43,206 nucleotides of DNA. It comes from Phormidesmis priestleyi Ana (GTDB lineage Bacteria > Cyanobacteriota > Cyanobacteriia > Phormidesmidales > Phormidesmidaceae). The DNA lies in the NCBI GenBank assembly GCA_001314865.1, contig LJZR01000034.1, positions 1-43,206 of the forward strand, given 5' to 3'. The notes under the pieces were generated by a model, which saw only the letters and a list, made by a program, of their open reading frames with translations, searched no databases and had not been told where the DNA came from. The position numbers and the translations under genes are program-made. Every line of letters begins with the position of its first letter. The stretch's first letter is position 1. Below, one piece after another: positions 6,416-15,600 of this stretch.

Positions 6416-8869
6416 ATGTTTAACCTTGATTCAAACACTTCTGGCCTTTCGCTGAACCAGCATTCAGAATCGAGCTTGGTTTCAGCTTTACCCGATCCAG
6501 CAAGTTTGATAGGAGACACACTAACGCCTCAGAATTCGGCCAGCGTCGGATTCTCGGCCCCTAGTGTTGACCCATTTCAAGCTGCTTCTATCGAAGACTA
6601 TTTACTCAGCGCCAGTACTGCCTATGACTTAGGTGCACTAGCCACCCTAGGGACTACTTATGACGGACAGACTACACCAGTTTCAGGCATGCTGTCAGAT
6701 ATGGTAGATGCGGCTCAAGATCGATTGCTGAACTGGGCAGGCTCGGCTGAGTTCGCTGAACAGTTAGCCATAACTTTTGACCAAGCTGCCAGCTACGAGG
6801 CTGCAGCAGCGGTCATTCAACAGATTGCTGAAGGCGATTTGAATGAGATGGTTTCTATTCAAATAGGCTCTGATGCAGTGCTAGGTAGCGCCTTGGGTAG
6901 CTACGATAGTGTGACCAATACTATTTTCCTTGCAGATGATTTGTTTGCTGAGGGCAGTGATATGTCTGCTGTGGCTACCAGTGTATTGATAGAAGAGCTG
7001 GGACATTTCGTAGATAAACAAATCGGCGACCAAGATTCTACTGGAGATGAGGGGGCAATCTTTTCAGCTTATGCGCAGGGCATTGCTCTCTCTAATGAGA
7101 TGCTAACAGCCTTGAAGACGGAAGATGACTTCATGAGCATTTCGCTAGATGGCCAAAGCTATCTGGTTGAGCAATCGCAGGTCGCGATGACTGAGTTAAA
7201 CGGCACGCTGTACCAGACTCATCGTGGCACAAACCACAATATGTACATTCGTGCTAGCACGAACGGTCGGGACTGGAGCGGCTGGCAAAAAATTGGAAAC
7301 GATGGCTGGCAAACCCATAATGCACCTGAAATCGAGGCCTTTGATGGCAAGCTCTACATCAGCCATAGGGGACTTGGTGACCAAATCTTCGTCGGCAGAA
7401 TTGATCCGAATGAAATTGATGGCGCAGGTAATGTTGCCGTTAAGGGTAATCGCCATATTGGGGGCGCTACGTCAGATGCGGTTTCTTTGAAAGCTCAAGG
7501 CGATATTCTATACGCGTTTCATCGCGGTACTGATAATGAAATCTATTTCAAAACCATTGGTACTTCGACTTCAGGTAATGATCATGTGAATGACACCAGT
7601 GGGTGGAATCATTTAGATATACCAGGCGGCCACACATCTACGCCTGACGCGATCGCTATTGAAAGTCACAGAAACGTCTGGGGCCAAGAGGAACTGTTTG
7701 TCGCACATCGCAGTGAACGCGGCGACATGTACATCGGTAAGTTGAACCCGCAGGGCGATTTTCAAGGCTGGGCAAAGATCAACGGCAATACGAAAAAAGG
7801 CATGGCCCTGGCCTCTGCTAATGGACAGCTATATATCACCCACACAGGGTCGGATGGCACTATTTACAGCGGTGTTTATTCAGGAGGAAATCACGTAAGC
7901 TGGCAGAAACAGGCACGACAAACCACATCAGAAGTTTCACTAGAAGCCTTTGGCAACAAAGTCTTTGAAACTCACCACAGTGCCTCGGGGCAAATTTACA
8001 CATTCTCTACCAATGCAGATGGCAATGTCGCCAGTAGGGCATGGATGCGTGAGCACTACGACCAAAATGCCATCACGCCTGATGACTTTGTTCCACCAGC
8101 GAGGACTCCCGAGCCTGATGTTACAGGCTCGGTGATTCAAATGGGAAGGCACCTCAATATTCGCTCAGGCCCTGGCACTGGTTACAGCGATGTTGGCGAT
8201 GCTCCATCTGGCGCATCTTATCGATTTGACGGATGGACGAACGGCCAGAGCTATACAAAGTTAGATGGAGGCAGTTCCGACGTGTGGTACCGCATTGAAG
8301 GTACCGACCACTGGGTTGCAGGCGATTATATTGAAGGTATAGATACAAGCCAACTAGAATACCATGGAAATGAGAACCAAAATACTATCAGCGTTCCATC
8401 TGACATCAATAATATTCTCAATTCTTCAGCCGAAAGTCAACGTAGCTATTTAGGTGTAGATGAGAATTCCGGGTTTTATTCTGCAGCAAGAAATAAATTT
8501 GTTAGGAGCAATAGGACAGGAGAAGATTATCTATGGTGTACCGATTATGCATATGGTCGTGCTTTGGAGAAAGGGCTAATATCAGCTTCTCATGGACTTG
8601 GTAGTCGTATTTCAGGGCATGCAGGTGTGTGGGACAATCAAGCCGGAACATCCCACGCCCAACCAAGAGATAACAGCTTTGTTGTATGGGAAGCAAACAC
8701 TGCTGGTGCGGGCAGCGTTGGTCATGTTGCTTTTGTCGAAAAAGTTTACGACGATGGTTCATTCTTAATATCTGAATCGAACTGGGATAGTCGAGATATG
8801 GCGTTCAACCTAAGACTCATTAAGCCGGGAACATCAGCGTATCAATACGCTAAATTTGTATATCTCTAA
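6416..8869 (+). CDS. Modular lectin-SH3b lysin with C-terminal CHAP amidase/peptidase
   Basis: This 817-residue paralogue of the preceding gene keeps the same chassis: signal-less N-terminal region with LIEELGHFVD (about 190-199) and DEGAIFSAY, six lectin-like propeller repeats from about residue 260, and an SH3b domain at about 565-644 (LNIRSGPGTGY). After DYIEGIDTSQLEY the sequence switches to an unrelated domain. That domain has the CHAP/NlpC-like layout of peptidoglycan amidases and endopeptidases: catalytic Cys708 in YLWCTDYAYGRALE, His770 in GHVAFVEKV, and ISESNW as the third polar position. The product would cleave peptide or amide bonds of peptidoglycan whereas its sister would cleave glycan. 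Export route is unclear because no Sec or Tat signal is seen. No candidate immunity gene is adjacent. Confidence 0.87.
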   Translation: MFNLDSNTSGLSLNQHSESSLVSALPDPASLIGDTLTPQNSASVGFSAPSVDPFQAASIEDYLLSASTAYDLGALATLGTTYDGQTTPVSGMLSDMVDAAQDRLLNWAGSAEFAEQLAITFDQAASYEAAAAVIQQIAEGDLNEMVSIQIGSDAVLGSALGSYDSVTNTIFLADDLFAEGSDMSAVATSVLIEELGHFVDKQIGDQDSTGDEGAIFSAYAQGIALSNEMLTALKTEDDFMSISLDGQSYLVEQSQVAMTELNGTLYQTHRGTNHNMYIRASTNGRDWSGWQKIGNDGWQTHNAPEIEAFDGKLYISHRGLGDQIFVGRIDPNEIDGAGNVAVKGNRHIGGATSDAVSLKAQGDILYAFHRGTDNEIYFKTIGTSTSGNDHVNDTSGWNHLDIPGGHTSTPDAIAIESHRNVWGQEELFVAHRSERGDMYIGKLNPQGDFQGWAKINGNTKKGMALASANGQLYITHTGSDGTIYSGVYSGGNHVSWQKQARQTTSEVSLEAFGNKVFETHHSASGQIYTFSTNADGNVASRAWMREHYDQNAITPDDFVPPARTPEPDVTGSVIQMGRHLNIRSGPGTGYSDVGDAPSGASYRFDGWTNGQSYTKLDGGSSDVWYRIEGTDHWVAGDYIEGIDTSQLEYHGNENQNTISVPSDINNILNSSAESQRSYLGVDENSGFYSAARNKFVRSNRTGEDYLWCTDYAYGRALEKGLISASHGLGSRISGHAGVWDNQAGTSHAQPRDNSFVVWEANTAGAGSVGHVAFVEKVYDDGSFLISESNWDSRDMAFNLRLIKPGTSAYQYAKFVYL

Positions 8870-8933
8870 ACCGTAGATATAGGCTCAGGCTTCCGTTATT
8901 AGCTTCAAAATACTTGCCGTACGGGGATTATAT

Positions 8934-8977
8934 AGTTAGCTAAGCACAACCTCTCACGGGGTTGTGCTTAGCTAACT
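8934..8977. other. Very strong 18-bp-stem hairpin after the CHAP lysin
   Basis: AGTTAGCTAAGCACAACC (8934-8951) and GGTTGTGCTTAGCTAACT (8960-8977) are exact reverse complements with an 8-base loop. It stands 65 bp after the CHAP gene stop. There is no directly adjacent T-run, although TTTTTT occurs about 50 bp further on. It could act as a terminator or RNA stabiliser, or be an IS-related palindrome. The rest of 8870-9047 holds nothing else I can support. Confidence 0.7.
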
Positions 8978-9047
8978 GCACAGTCATAACAATAGACCTG
9001 TGTATTGATAATAGTGGCAGAAAAGCCTCTTTTTTAATTACTGTCCT

Positions 9048-9128
9048 ATGGTTCTCGAAGCATTCTGTTATCCCACCTGTCACTCTAGTAACGTAGTCAA
9101 GAACGGCAAAAGCGATGCCGGTTATTGA
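9048..9128 (+). pseudogene. IS1-family insA N-terminal remnant
   Basis: A 26-codon frame starting ATG at 9048 reads through CYPTCHSSNVVKNGKSDAGY and stops at TGA 9126-9128. The zinc-finger half-site (CxxC) followed by SxxVVKNGK is the typical start of IS1-family InsA regulators in cyanobacteria; the second Cys pair, the HTH and insB are missing. It lies 24 bp left of the IS5-group element. The remnant is too short to be functional. Confidence 0.6.
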
Positions 9129-9152
9129 GATGTCAGATAGGTTCTATACATT

Positions 9153-10201
9153 AGACTTCATCGGAAATAGTGTGAACAACAGGAACAGACACTCCCTAGC
9201 CTGAACTTTCTTCTCTATGCGATCGCATTGACTTGTCCTCGCCGATGACTCATCCGAAAGTTGTGTAATCCACAGGCCGTTTCCATTACATCGTCCACGA
9301 AATTCTCTACCCGATTGCGGAATTTCTGTACCAGAATCTGGCAGCGTTTAGCACCCCCAATCTGGTGTTCTACTTCGACTCTCACGCTCGATACGGCTCG
9401 ATTAATGACCTTCTCGTCTGGCGTCAGTTCGCCATTGCGCGGCTTCTTCTTCGGCTGAAGGATGGTCACGCCCTCCGGCTTGTAACCTTGAAAGCCCGTA
9501 TCTTGCAACAGCTTGCTACCCGATGGAAAGCGGTAATCTTCCTCGTCGGCAATCTTCTTATCGTGCTTCTTGCCTTCATAGGTACCGCTCAAGTACACGA
9601 TACTGCCCCCTCGGCTGGTGATGACGTTGTTCTTCACTGTGTGCTTTTTCTGTTTGCCGCTGTAGTGACTTTTCTGCTTCTCCTTATCCTTAGGCCGATT
9701 GATCGGTCGCTCTGTCCCGTCGATGAGAAATGTTAGGCCAGGGCAGGCCGCTAGCACGGCTTCTAGCTTGGCTGGTCGGCGCTCGGGCAATTGCTGCTCA
9801 GCCCCTAACGCTTGATTGAGCACACCCGCGAGCCGATGGATCCATTCGTTGGCCTGCGCTTGGCCGATGCCAAACAGATACCCTTGCACTTCCTGCGTCG
9901 GATACTGTCGGAAGTAAAATAGAATAAACAGCAGCTTGTCGCTGAGCAGCCCCAGCTCGGGTTTGCGCCCTGCTCCGTAGGCTCGCTTGCGCTTTTTCTG
10001 CTCAAACTCCGCTTCGACGAATTGCGCCCACGCCCGGCCAAAGCTCGGCAGCAATGCCTCAAATTCGGGAACCGTCAGCCCCGTCAAGCTCTTCAATATT
10101 CGAGGTTTTTTCTTTAGCTCTGAGTAGGTTATTCTCATCGCACTGCCTTCCTATTGCTCTGGCCAGTTTTTATTTTACCGTGCTAATTCCCGATAAAGTC
10201 T
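9153..10201 (-). mobile_element. Complete IS5-group (ISL2-like) insertion sequence
   Basis: The 1049-bp element is bounded by imperfect inverted repeats AGACTTCATCGGAAATAG on the left and, on the inverse strand at the right, AGACTTTATCGGGAATTAG. The flanking triplet ATT is present on both sides (9150-9152 and 10202-10204), consistent with a 3-bp target duplication as described for the ISL2-like part of IS5. It contains a single intact transposase gene on the minus strand. Intact ends and frame suggest it could still be active. Confidence 0.85.
9215..10138 (-). CDS. IS5-group DDE transposase
   Basis: The 307-residue protein has an N-terminal helix-turn-helix-like region (about 60-105, ELGLLSDKLLFILFYFRQYP then a second helical segment) followed by a DDE_4-type catalytic domain. 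Candidate catalytic residues are D140 in TFLIDGTERP, D213 in LLQDTGFQG, and E257 in VRVEVEHQIGGAKR. It catalyses cut-and-paste-type movement of the surrounding element by recognising its inverted repeats. The length is typical and no frameshift is present, unlike many IS5 members that need frameshifting. The start ATG lies 63 bp inside the right end of the element. Confidence 0.93.
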   Translation of the reverse strand: MRITYSELKKKPRILKSLTGLTVPEFEALLPSFGRAWAQFVEAEFEQKKRKRAYGAGRKPELGLLSDKLLFILFYFRQYPTQEVQGYLFGIGQAQANEWIHRLAGVLNQALGAEQQLPERRPAKLEAVLAACPGLTFLIDGTERPINRPKDKEKQKSHYSGKQKKHTVKNNVITSRGGSIVYLSGTYEGKKHDKKIADEEDYRFPSGSKLLQDTGFQGYKPEGVTILQPKKKPRNGELTPDEKVINRAVSSVRVEVEHQIGGAKRCQILVQKFRNRVENFVDDVMETACGLHNFRMSHRRGQVNAIA

Positions 10202-10353
10202 ATTAAGAAATTGCTCGAAAAGCTTGATAATGTGCTGTCAGACCTGGGAAATATCAAAATATCTTGAGATTAAATTCTTAAGTTATGGATCGCTCCTCCG
10301 AACGAGCGCCTGTTGGATTTATAAAAGTACTAGAGGAAGTACAAGTGTGCCTT

Positions 10354-12600
10354 ATGCGGAAAACCCTATTTCTGCTTTCTTGTTTAGGTTTATGGACTCA
10401 GCATAATCAGGCGATCGCCATAGAACCCCCTTCCTCAAACATTAATTCACAACCTATTCCTCCGCAACAACCACAACAACACCTACAACATTTATCACAA
10501 CTGCAACAACCTGAAACTAGCCTGCATCTACGGTTGCCAGATGAGTGGCTCCATGCCTTGCAAAGCCAGATAGAAAACCATGACATAGAAAACCATGGCC
10601 CGCCCCAATTTTCATTAGAATCAACGGCTGAAAGCCTGGGACTACAGTTCTCAACCTGTCCATCAGCAGACCATTGCTGGACAGCTAGCCTATTGACAGA
10701 ATCGCTAACGCCTGCAGCACAGACTAAGCTAGAGCGCTATGAAAACAGTGGAGATCCCATTACCCTCACGCCAGATATTCAAGGCTTCTTGCAGTTCACC
10801 CCATCAGCCTCCACGCCATCTCCATTAGCTTCAGTAGTCTGGGTTCAAGATGAACAAGTTTTTACGGTAGAACTACCTGAGGCACAGCGACAAACAGCGC
10901 TATATTTAGCGCACGGCATGGCCAATAGCCGTACTAGACTTGATGCATCAAGTCTCGAAAGTCAACTAGACAGTGGTCGTTTATTTGCTGTTATAGCATC
11001 CAGTAAAGCACAGCAAGTTGAAGTCAATCTTGAACCGCCTACTATCAATGTGCTTGAAATTTCTTCTAACACACGGTTCGCGAATGAGATTTGGTTGATC
11101 GCGCAGCCCTACATTGGTATGCCTCTCAATGTTGCAACCCTCACTCAATTAGCCGCAGAAATCTCTCAACAATATCAAACCCAGGGCTATTTAACGTCTG
11201 GTGCCATTGTCAACTCAGCATTGTTAGCTGGAGATGCTGATACGCCTCTAACCATTGGCCCAGACGCGAGTGCCGCTATCATCATCCGCGAAGATACGAT
11301 CACGCTAGATGACGTTGCAGTCACCGATGTAGACGGTAATCCTCTAGACGAGAATGTTTCTAAGTTCCTTAGAGCAAGGCTAGGGCGCGCGCTGCACAAC
11401 AATGAACCGATTCAGTTTGATCAGCTCGAAGACCAGCTCAGACTGCTGCGCGAAGACCCACTATTTTCGGATTTAGAAGCGAACCTTACATCTCTTTCAA
11501 CCGATATTAACGGTCGCCCGCGCTTGAGCTTGCGAGCTACGCAGGCACAGCCTTTTCAACTCGGCGTTCAAGTGGACAATGGCTCCCCGGTCAGCACTGG
11601 CGGGGAGCAGGGCGCGGTGACAATGGCGCAAAATAGCCTTTTTCGGTTTGGCGATCGCCTCCATAGTTCCTACAGTCGCTCAACCACTGGGGGCTTAGAG
11701 CGCACCAGCTTTGGCTATCAAATGCCGCTGAATGCCCTCAACGGCACATTGTCTTTTGGGGTGGACTCTAGCAAAAGCAAAGTCACCCAAGCACCGTTTG
11801 ATCGCCTGGGGGTGCAAGGCAATTCTCGCCAATACAGCGCTCAATATCGCCAGCCGCTCATCCGCAGCATTGACGAAGAATTTGCCCTTTCTTTTGGCTT
11901 TACCCACACCACTGGTCAAACCTTTCTGTTCAATGACTTAGCCCAACCCTTCGGCATTGGCCCTGATTTAGACGGGCGCAGCCGGGTCTCGGCTTTAAGC
12001 TTTGGTCAACATTATTTAAGCCGAGATGAGCGCGGAGCGTGGCTGATTAATTCAGAAGTTAAGCTAGGCTTAGATTTGCTAGGGGCGACGCGCAATGCAG
12101 GCAATGTGCCCGATGGGCAGTTTGTCAGTTGGTTGGGCCAGGTGCAGCGATCGCAGAAGGTAGGTGAAAATCACTGGTTTGTCATGCAGGCTGACATGCA
12201 GCTTACTCCCCAAAGCCTATTGCCTTCAGAGCAGTTCGTGATTGGCGGAGCCGGGTCAGTAAGAGGCTACCGACAAAACTTACGCTCAGGTGATAGCGGT
12301 TTTCGGATCTCTGTGGAAGACAGAATTACCCTCAGTCGTGATGCAGCAGGGCGACCAAATCTGTACATGACTCCTTTTTTAGAAGCTGGAAATGTGTGGC
12401 GTTCAGACAACAATCCCAACCCGCCACCCAATCAGAGCTTCCTAGTCGGTACGGGAATCGGCCTGCTATGGAACAACGCATTCACGCTGCCTGATCTCAA
12501 TCTCCGATTAGACTATGGCGTTCCCCTCACATCAATATCGGATCGGGGCGATAGCCTACAAGATTCTGGCATTCACTTCTCTCTCGGCTACGAGCTATAG
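10354..12600 (+). CDS. TpsB-type outer membrane transporter of a two-partner secretion system
   Basis: The 748-residue product should sit in the outer membrane and export the TpsA protein encoded next. It starts with a signal peptide (MRKTLFLLSCLGLWTQHNQAIA). A Gln/Pro-rich linker and an extra N-terminal region follow to about residue 220. Then come two POTRA domains (about 223-290, TINVLEISSNTRF; and 306-382, ITLDDVAVTDVDG…LREDPLFSDLEANL) and a ShlB/FhaC beta-barrel (about 395-748) with the loop-6 motif VIGGAGSVRGYRQN at about 630-642. It is longer than FhaC (about 550 residues) because of the N-terminal extension, common in cyanobacterial members. ATG 10354 is chosen because it gives a clean signal peptide; upstream in-frame codons do not. 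It lies 52 bp before tpsA, likely in one transcript. Confidence 0.92.
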   Translation: MRKTLFLLSCLGLWTQHNQAIAIEPPSSNINSQPIPPQQPQQHLQHLSQLQQPETSLHLRLPDEWLHALQSQIENHDIENHGPPQFSLESTAESLGLQFSTCPSADHCWTASLLTESLTPAAQTKLERYENSGDPITLTPDIQGFLQFTPSASTPSPLASVVWVQDEQVFTVELPEAQRQTALYLAHGMANSRTRLDASSLESQLDSGRLFAVIASSKAQQVEVNLEPPTINVLEISSNTRFANEIWLIAQPYIGMPLNVATLTQLAAEISQQYQTQGYLTSGAIVNSALLAGDADTPLTIGPDASAAIIIREDTITLDDVAVTDVDGNPLDENVSKFLRARLGRALHNNEPIQFDQLEDQLRLLREDPLFSDLEANLTSLSTDINGRPRLSLRATQAQPFQLGVQVDNGSPVSTGGEQGAVTMAQNSLFRFGDRLHSSYSRSTTGGLERTSFGYQMPLNALNGTLSFGVDSSKSKVTQAPFDRLGVQGNSRQYSAQYRQPLIRSIDEEFALSFGFTHTTGQTFLFNDLAQPFGIGPDLDGRSRVSALSFGQHYLSRDERGAWLINSEVKLGLDLLGATRNAGNVPDGQFVSWLGQVQRSQKVGENHWFVMQADMQLTPQSLLPSEQFVIGGAGSVRGYRQNLRSGDSGFRISVEDRITLSRDAAGRPNLYMTPFLEAGNVWRSDNNPNPPPNQSFLVGTGIGLLWNNAFTLPDLNLRLDYGVPLTSISDRGDSLQDSGIHFSLGYEL

Positions 12601-12652
12601 CTTCTGTTTGTTTTGCTATTCTGATTTTTTTCTTTTCTTCTTCTCATTTCCC

Positions 12653-15600
12653 ATGCCTGAAAAAGTTGTATATCCTATAAGTCTTTCTGTTGGTTTGGCC
12701 AGCGGGTTAGCGGTCAGTGTCTTTGGAATGTCGGGGGCGATCGCTCAAATCACCCCAGCCCTAGACGGCACGGGCACCAACGTTTTTCAAGACGGAAATC
12801 AGTTTTTCATCAATGGCGGCACGCTGTCAGTTGATGGACAAAATCTCTTTCAGAGTTTTGAAAGCTTTGGGCTAGAAGCTGGACAAATTGCCGACTTTTT
12901 AGCGCAGCCGGATGTACAAAATATCCTAGGACGGGTGACAGGCGGCGATCCTTCAGTGATTGACGGCACGCTACAAGTATCAGGCGGTGCGCCTAATCTG
13001 TTTTTAATGAATCCGGCAGGGTTAGTTTTTGGGCCGCATGCACAGCTCAACGTACCTGCAGATTTTACGGCAACGACGGCAACGGGGATTGAGTTTGGAG
13101 AAAGTCAGTGGTTTCAGGCGATCGGTGAAAATAATTACGGGCAGCTCAACGGGGCACCTACAGGGTTCTATTTGGGTAATTCCGGTGCGGTGATTAATTC
13201 GGGTAATTTGGCGGTGGGGCTGGGTCAGCATCTCTCTTTAATCGGCACTGATGTAGTGAACTTTGGCTCGCTCCGTGCGTCTGAGGGGCAGCTACTGCTA
13301 ATGGCGCTGCCCGATGAGGGGCTGTTGCGGGTGAAGCTGCCGGGCTATAGCTTGGGCCTAGATTTGGGATTGACGCCGGATGCGGTTAGTCGCCCGACGG
13401 CCTGGACGCTGCCGGTGGCGGCGCTCTCTGATCTGTTGCAATTAGATGCGATTCAGAGTAGTGGGGTTGTTGCCGAACTTGCTGAACAGCAGGGTGAGCA
13501 GGCTAGCGCGGCGATTGTGACCGGACTGTTGGATGTGTCTGAGGAGCGAGAAGGTGGCAGAGGTGGAACGGTTGGGATTTTGGGCGATCGCGTGGGGCTT
13601 GTGGGGGCTGGAATTAATGCAAGCGGCACCGATGGTGGGGGCACGGTTCTGATTGGAGGTGAGTTTCAAGGGCAGGGGAGCTTGCCCACAGCTGAGCGCA
13701 CAGGCATTGATGCGGATACGGTGATTGCGGCTGATGCTTTGGTAGCTGGCGATGGAGGGCGAGTGATTGTTTGGGCTGATGATGCAACTCAGTTTGGCGG
13801 TGGCATTAGTGCTCGGGGCGGGCAAGCACAGGGAGATGGGGGCTTTGTTGAAGTTTCAGGAAAGGAGACGCTGGTTTACCGAGGAGTGACTGATGTTGGC
13901 AGTCCAGTTGGAGAGATTGGAACGCTCTTGTTAGATCCTGAAAATATTGTCATCGTAGATGGTAATGGAGGTGCCAATGATACTGAGATAGATGACAATG
14001 AAATTCTCTTCGGTGATAGCGCAGGAAGTACTTTCACAATATCTGAAACAACCCTAGAAGCGCAGAATGGGAACTTAGTTTTAGAAGCAACTAATAATAT
14101 TGAGATTAGAGATTTATCTGATAATGAACTAACTCTAACGCCGGGTGCTGGCAGTGTCACGTTTACTGCTAACAATGCGTTCATCATGGATGATGAGATA
14201 GATGCAATTAGCAGTGTCGGTCGAGATCTCACTATTACAGCAGGAGAAATTGTTGCTGGCAATATTCTTGCTGACGGCTTTGGATCGACAATTGGCGCAG
14301 GTTCAGTCACTCTTACCACTACAACAGGTGATTTAACGGTTGGTTCAATACGGGCTATTATCACCAATACTGATCTCCCACCAGACCCGATGTTTAATGG
14401 TGGAAGTATTACGCTAAATTCTGCTGGCAGTTTAACGATTAATGCAGATCAAAATACGACTGCTCAGATTCCTTCAGATCCACTAGATCCCAATTCTGAG
14501 CTAGGAGATAGAGCAACTGGCATGGCCTCTTTCTCTGCAAATGGCGATGCTGGTGCGATTTCTCTAACGGCTGTAGATGATATTAATATCACTTGCGCAA
14601 CAGATTCTTGTCTAGCAAGTTTTGCTGGCGGTATTGAGAATGTAGATCCTAGAGGAAACGGTGCTGATATTACAATTACCAGCCAAGACGGTTCTATAAG
14701 CATCCAAAGCTCTGATAGACCTGGCGTTACTCCTGATCCAGGTAGCATTATTTCACTGTTTTCCGGTACAGACTTAAACTTCACGGCTGGCGATATTACG
14801 CTTTCTGCACCGAACGGTAACGTCTTTGTCGAAGATGGAATTTCAGGACTGACTCGTTCTGGTGAAAGTGGTGACGTGACGATTACAGCCGCAAATTTTA
14901 TTGAGACAGGATTTATTGAAACAAGATCAGATAACAGCGGTACTGTTCGGCTAACAACCAGTTCTAATGACGCCACTAATAGCGGGATTACGACCGGCAA
15001 CGTCGTTACAGGCTCTAATAGACGAGGGGATAGCATCTTTATTCTCAATGCCGGGCCTATTGATCTTAGAACCGCAGGTAACGTGCAAACCGGCCTCATT
15101 AACTTGCAAGGCAATACCACAGGCGGTGATTTAACCATCAGAGGTACAAATATTACAACAGACGATATCAATCTCGATTCTGATGATTTGGCCGGTGACA
15201 TTCAGCTAATCGCCACAGGTGATGTCACCATAGGTGATGTAAATACTGGAGCTGTCAACGCTGCCAACAATACCATCAGTGGCCTTATTAATATTTCAGC
15301 CGACGGCGCTGTTCAAACCGGTTCCATCACTTCGGAGGGTAGCGTCACTGGCGGCAATCTCTCTATTAGCGGCACCGATATTGCGACTGGCGATATTCAA
15401 CTCAGCTCGCAAGAAACCGCAGGCACCTTGCAGCTCACCGCCACCGGCAACATCACTACCACTAACCTCAATACCAGCTCCACCAATGCAACTGCCGGAA
15501 GCATTACCCTCTCTGCCGCTGGCGATGTGCAAACCAGCACCATTATAGCCGAAGGTAATCAGGGCAGCGATCTCACCATTTCAGGACGCGATTTGACACT

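Noticed and set aside
9365..9736. Plus-strand open frame with a hydrophobic stretch inside the IS5-group element
   Set aside because: It is antisense to the intact transposase, which carries all DDE residues.
12515..12652. Upstream in-frame extension of tpsA into the end of tpsB
   Set aside because: It would overlap tpsB and give a poor N-terminus; ATG 12653 gives a proper signal peptide before the TPS domain.
13876..15201. Long open frames on the minus strand inside tpsA (13876-14367, 14464-15201)
   Set aside because: They lie antisense to a strongly supported exoprotein gene and their Val/Ser/Pro-rich translations show no family motifs; they reflect the codon bias of the repeats.
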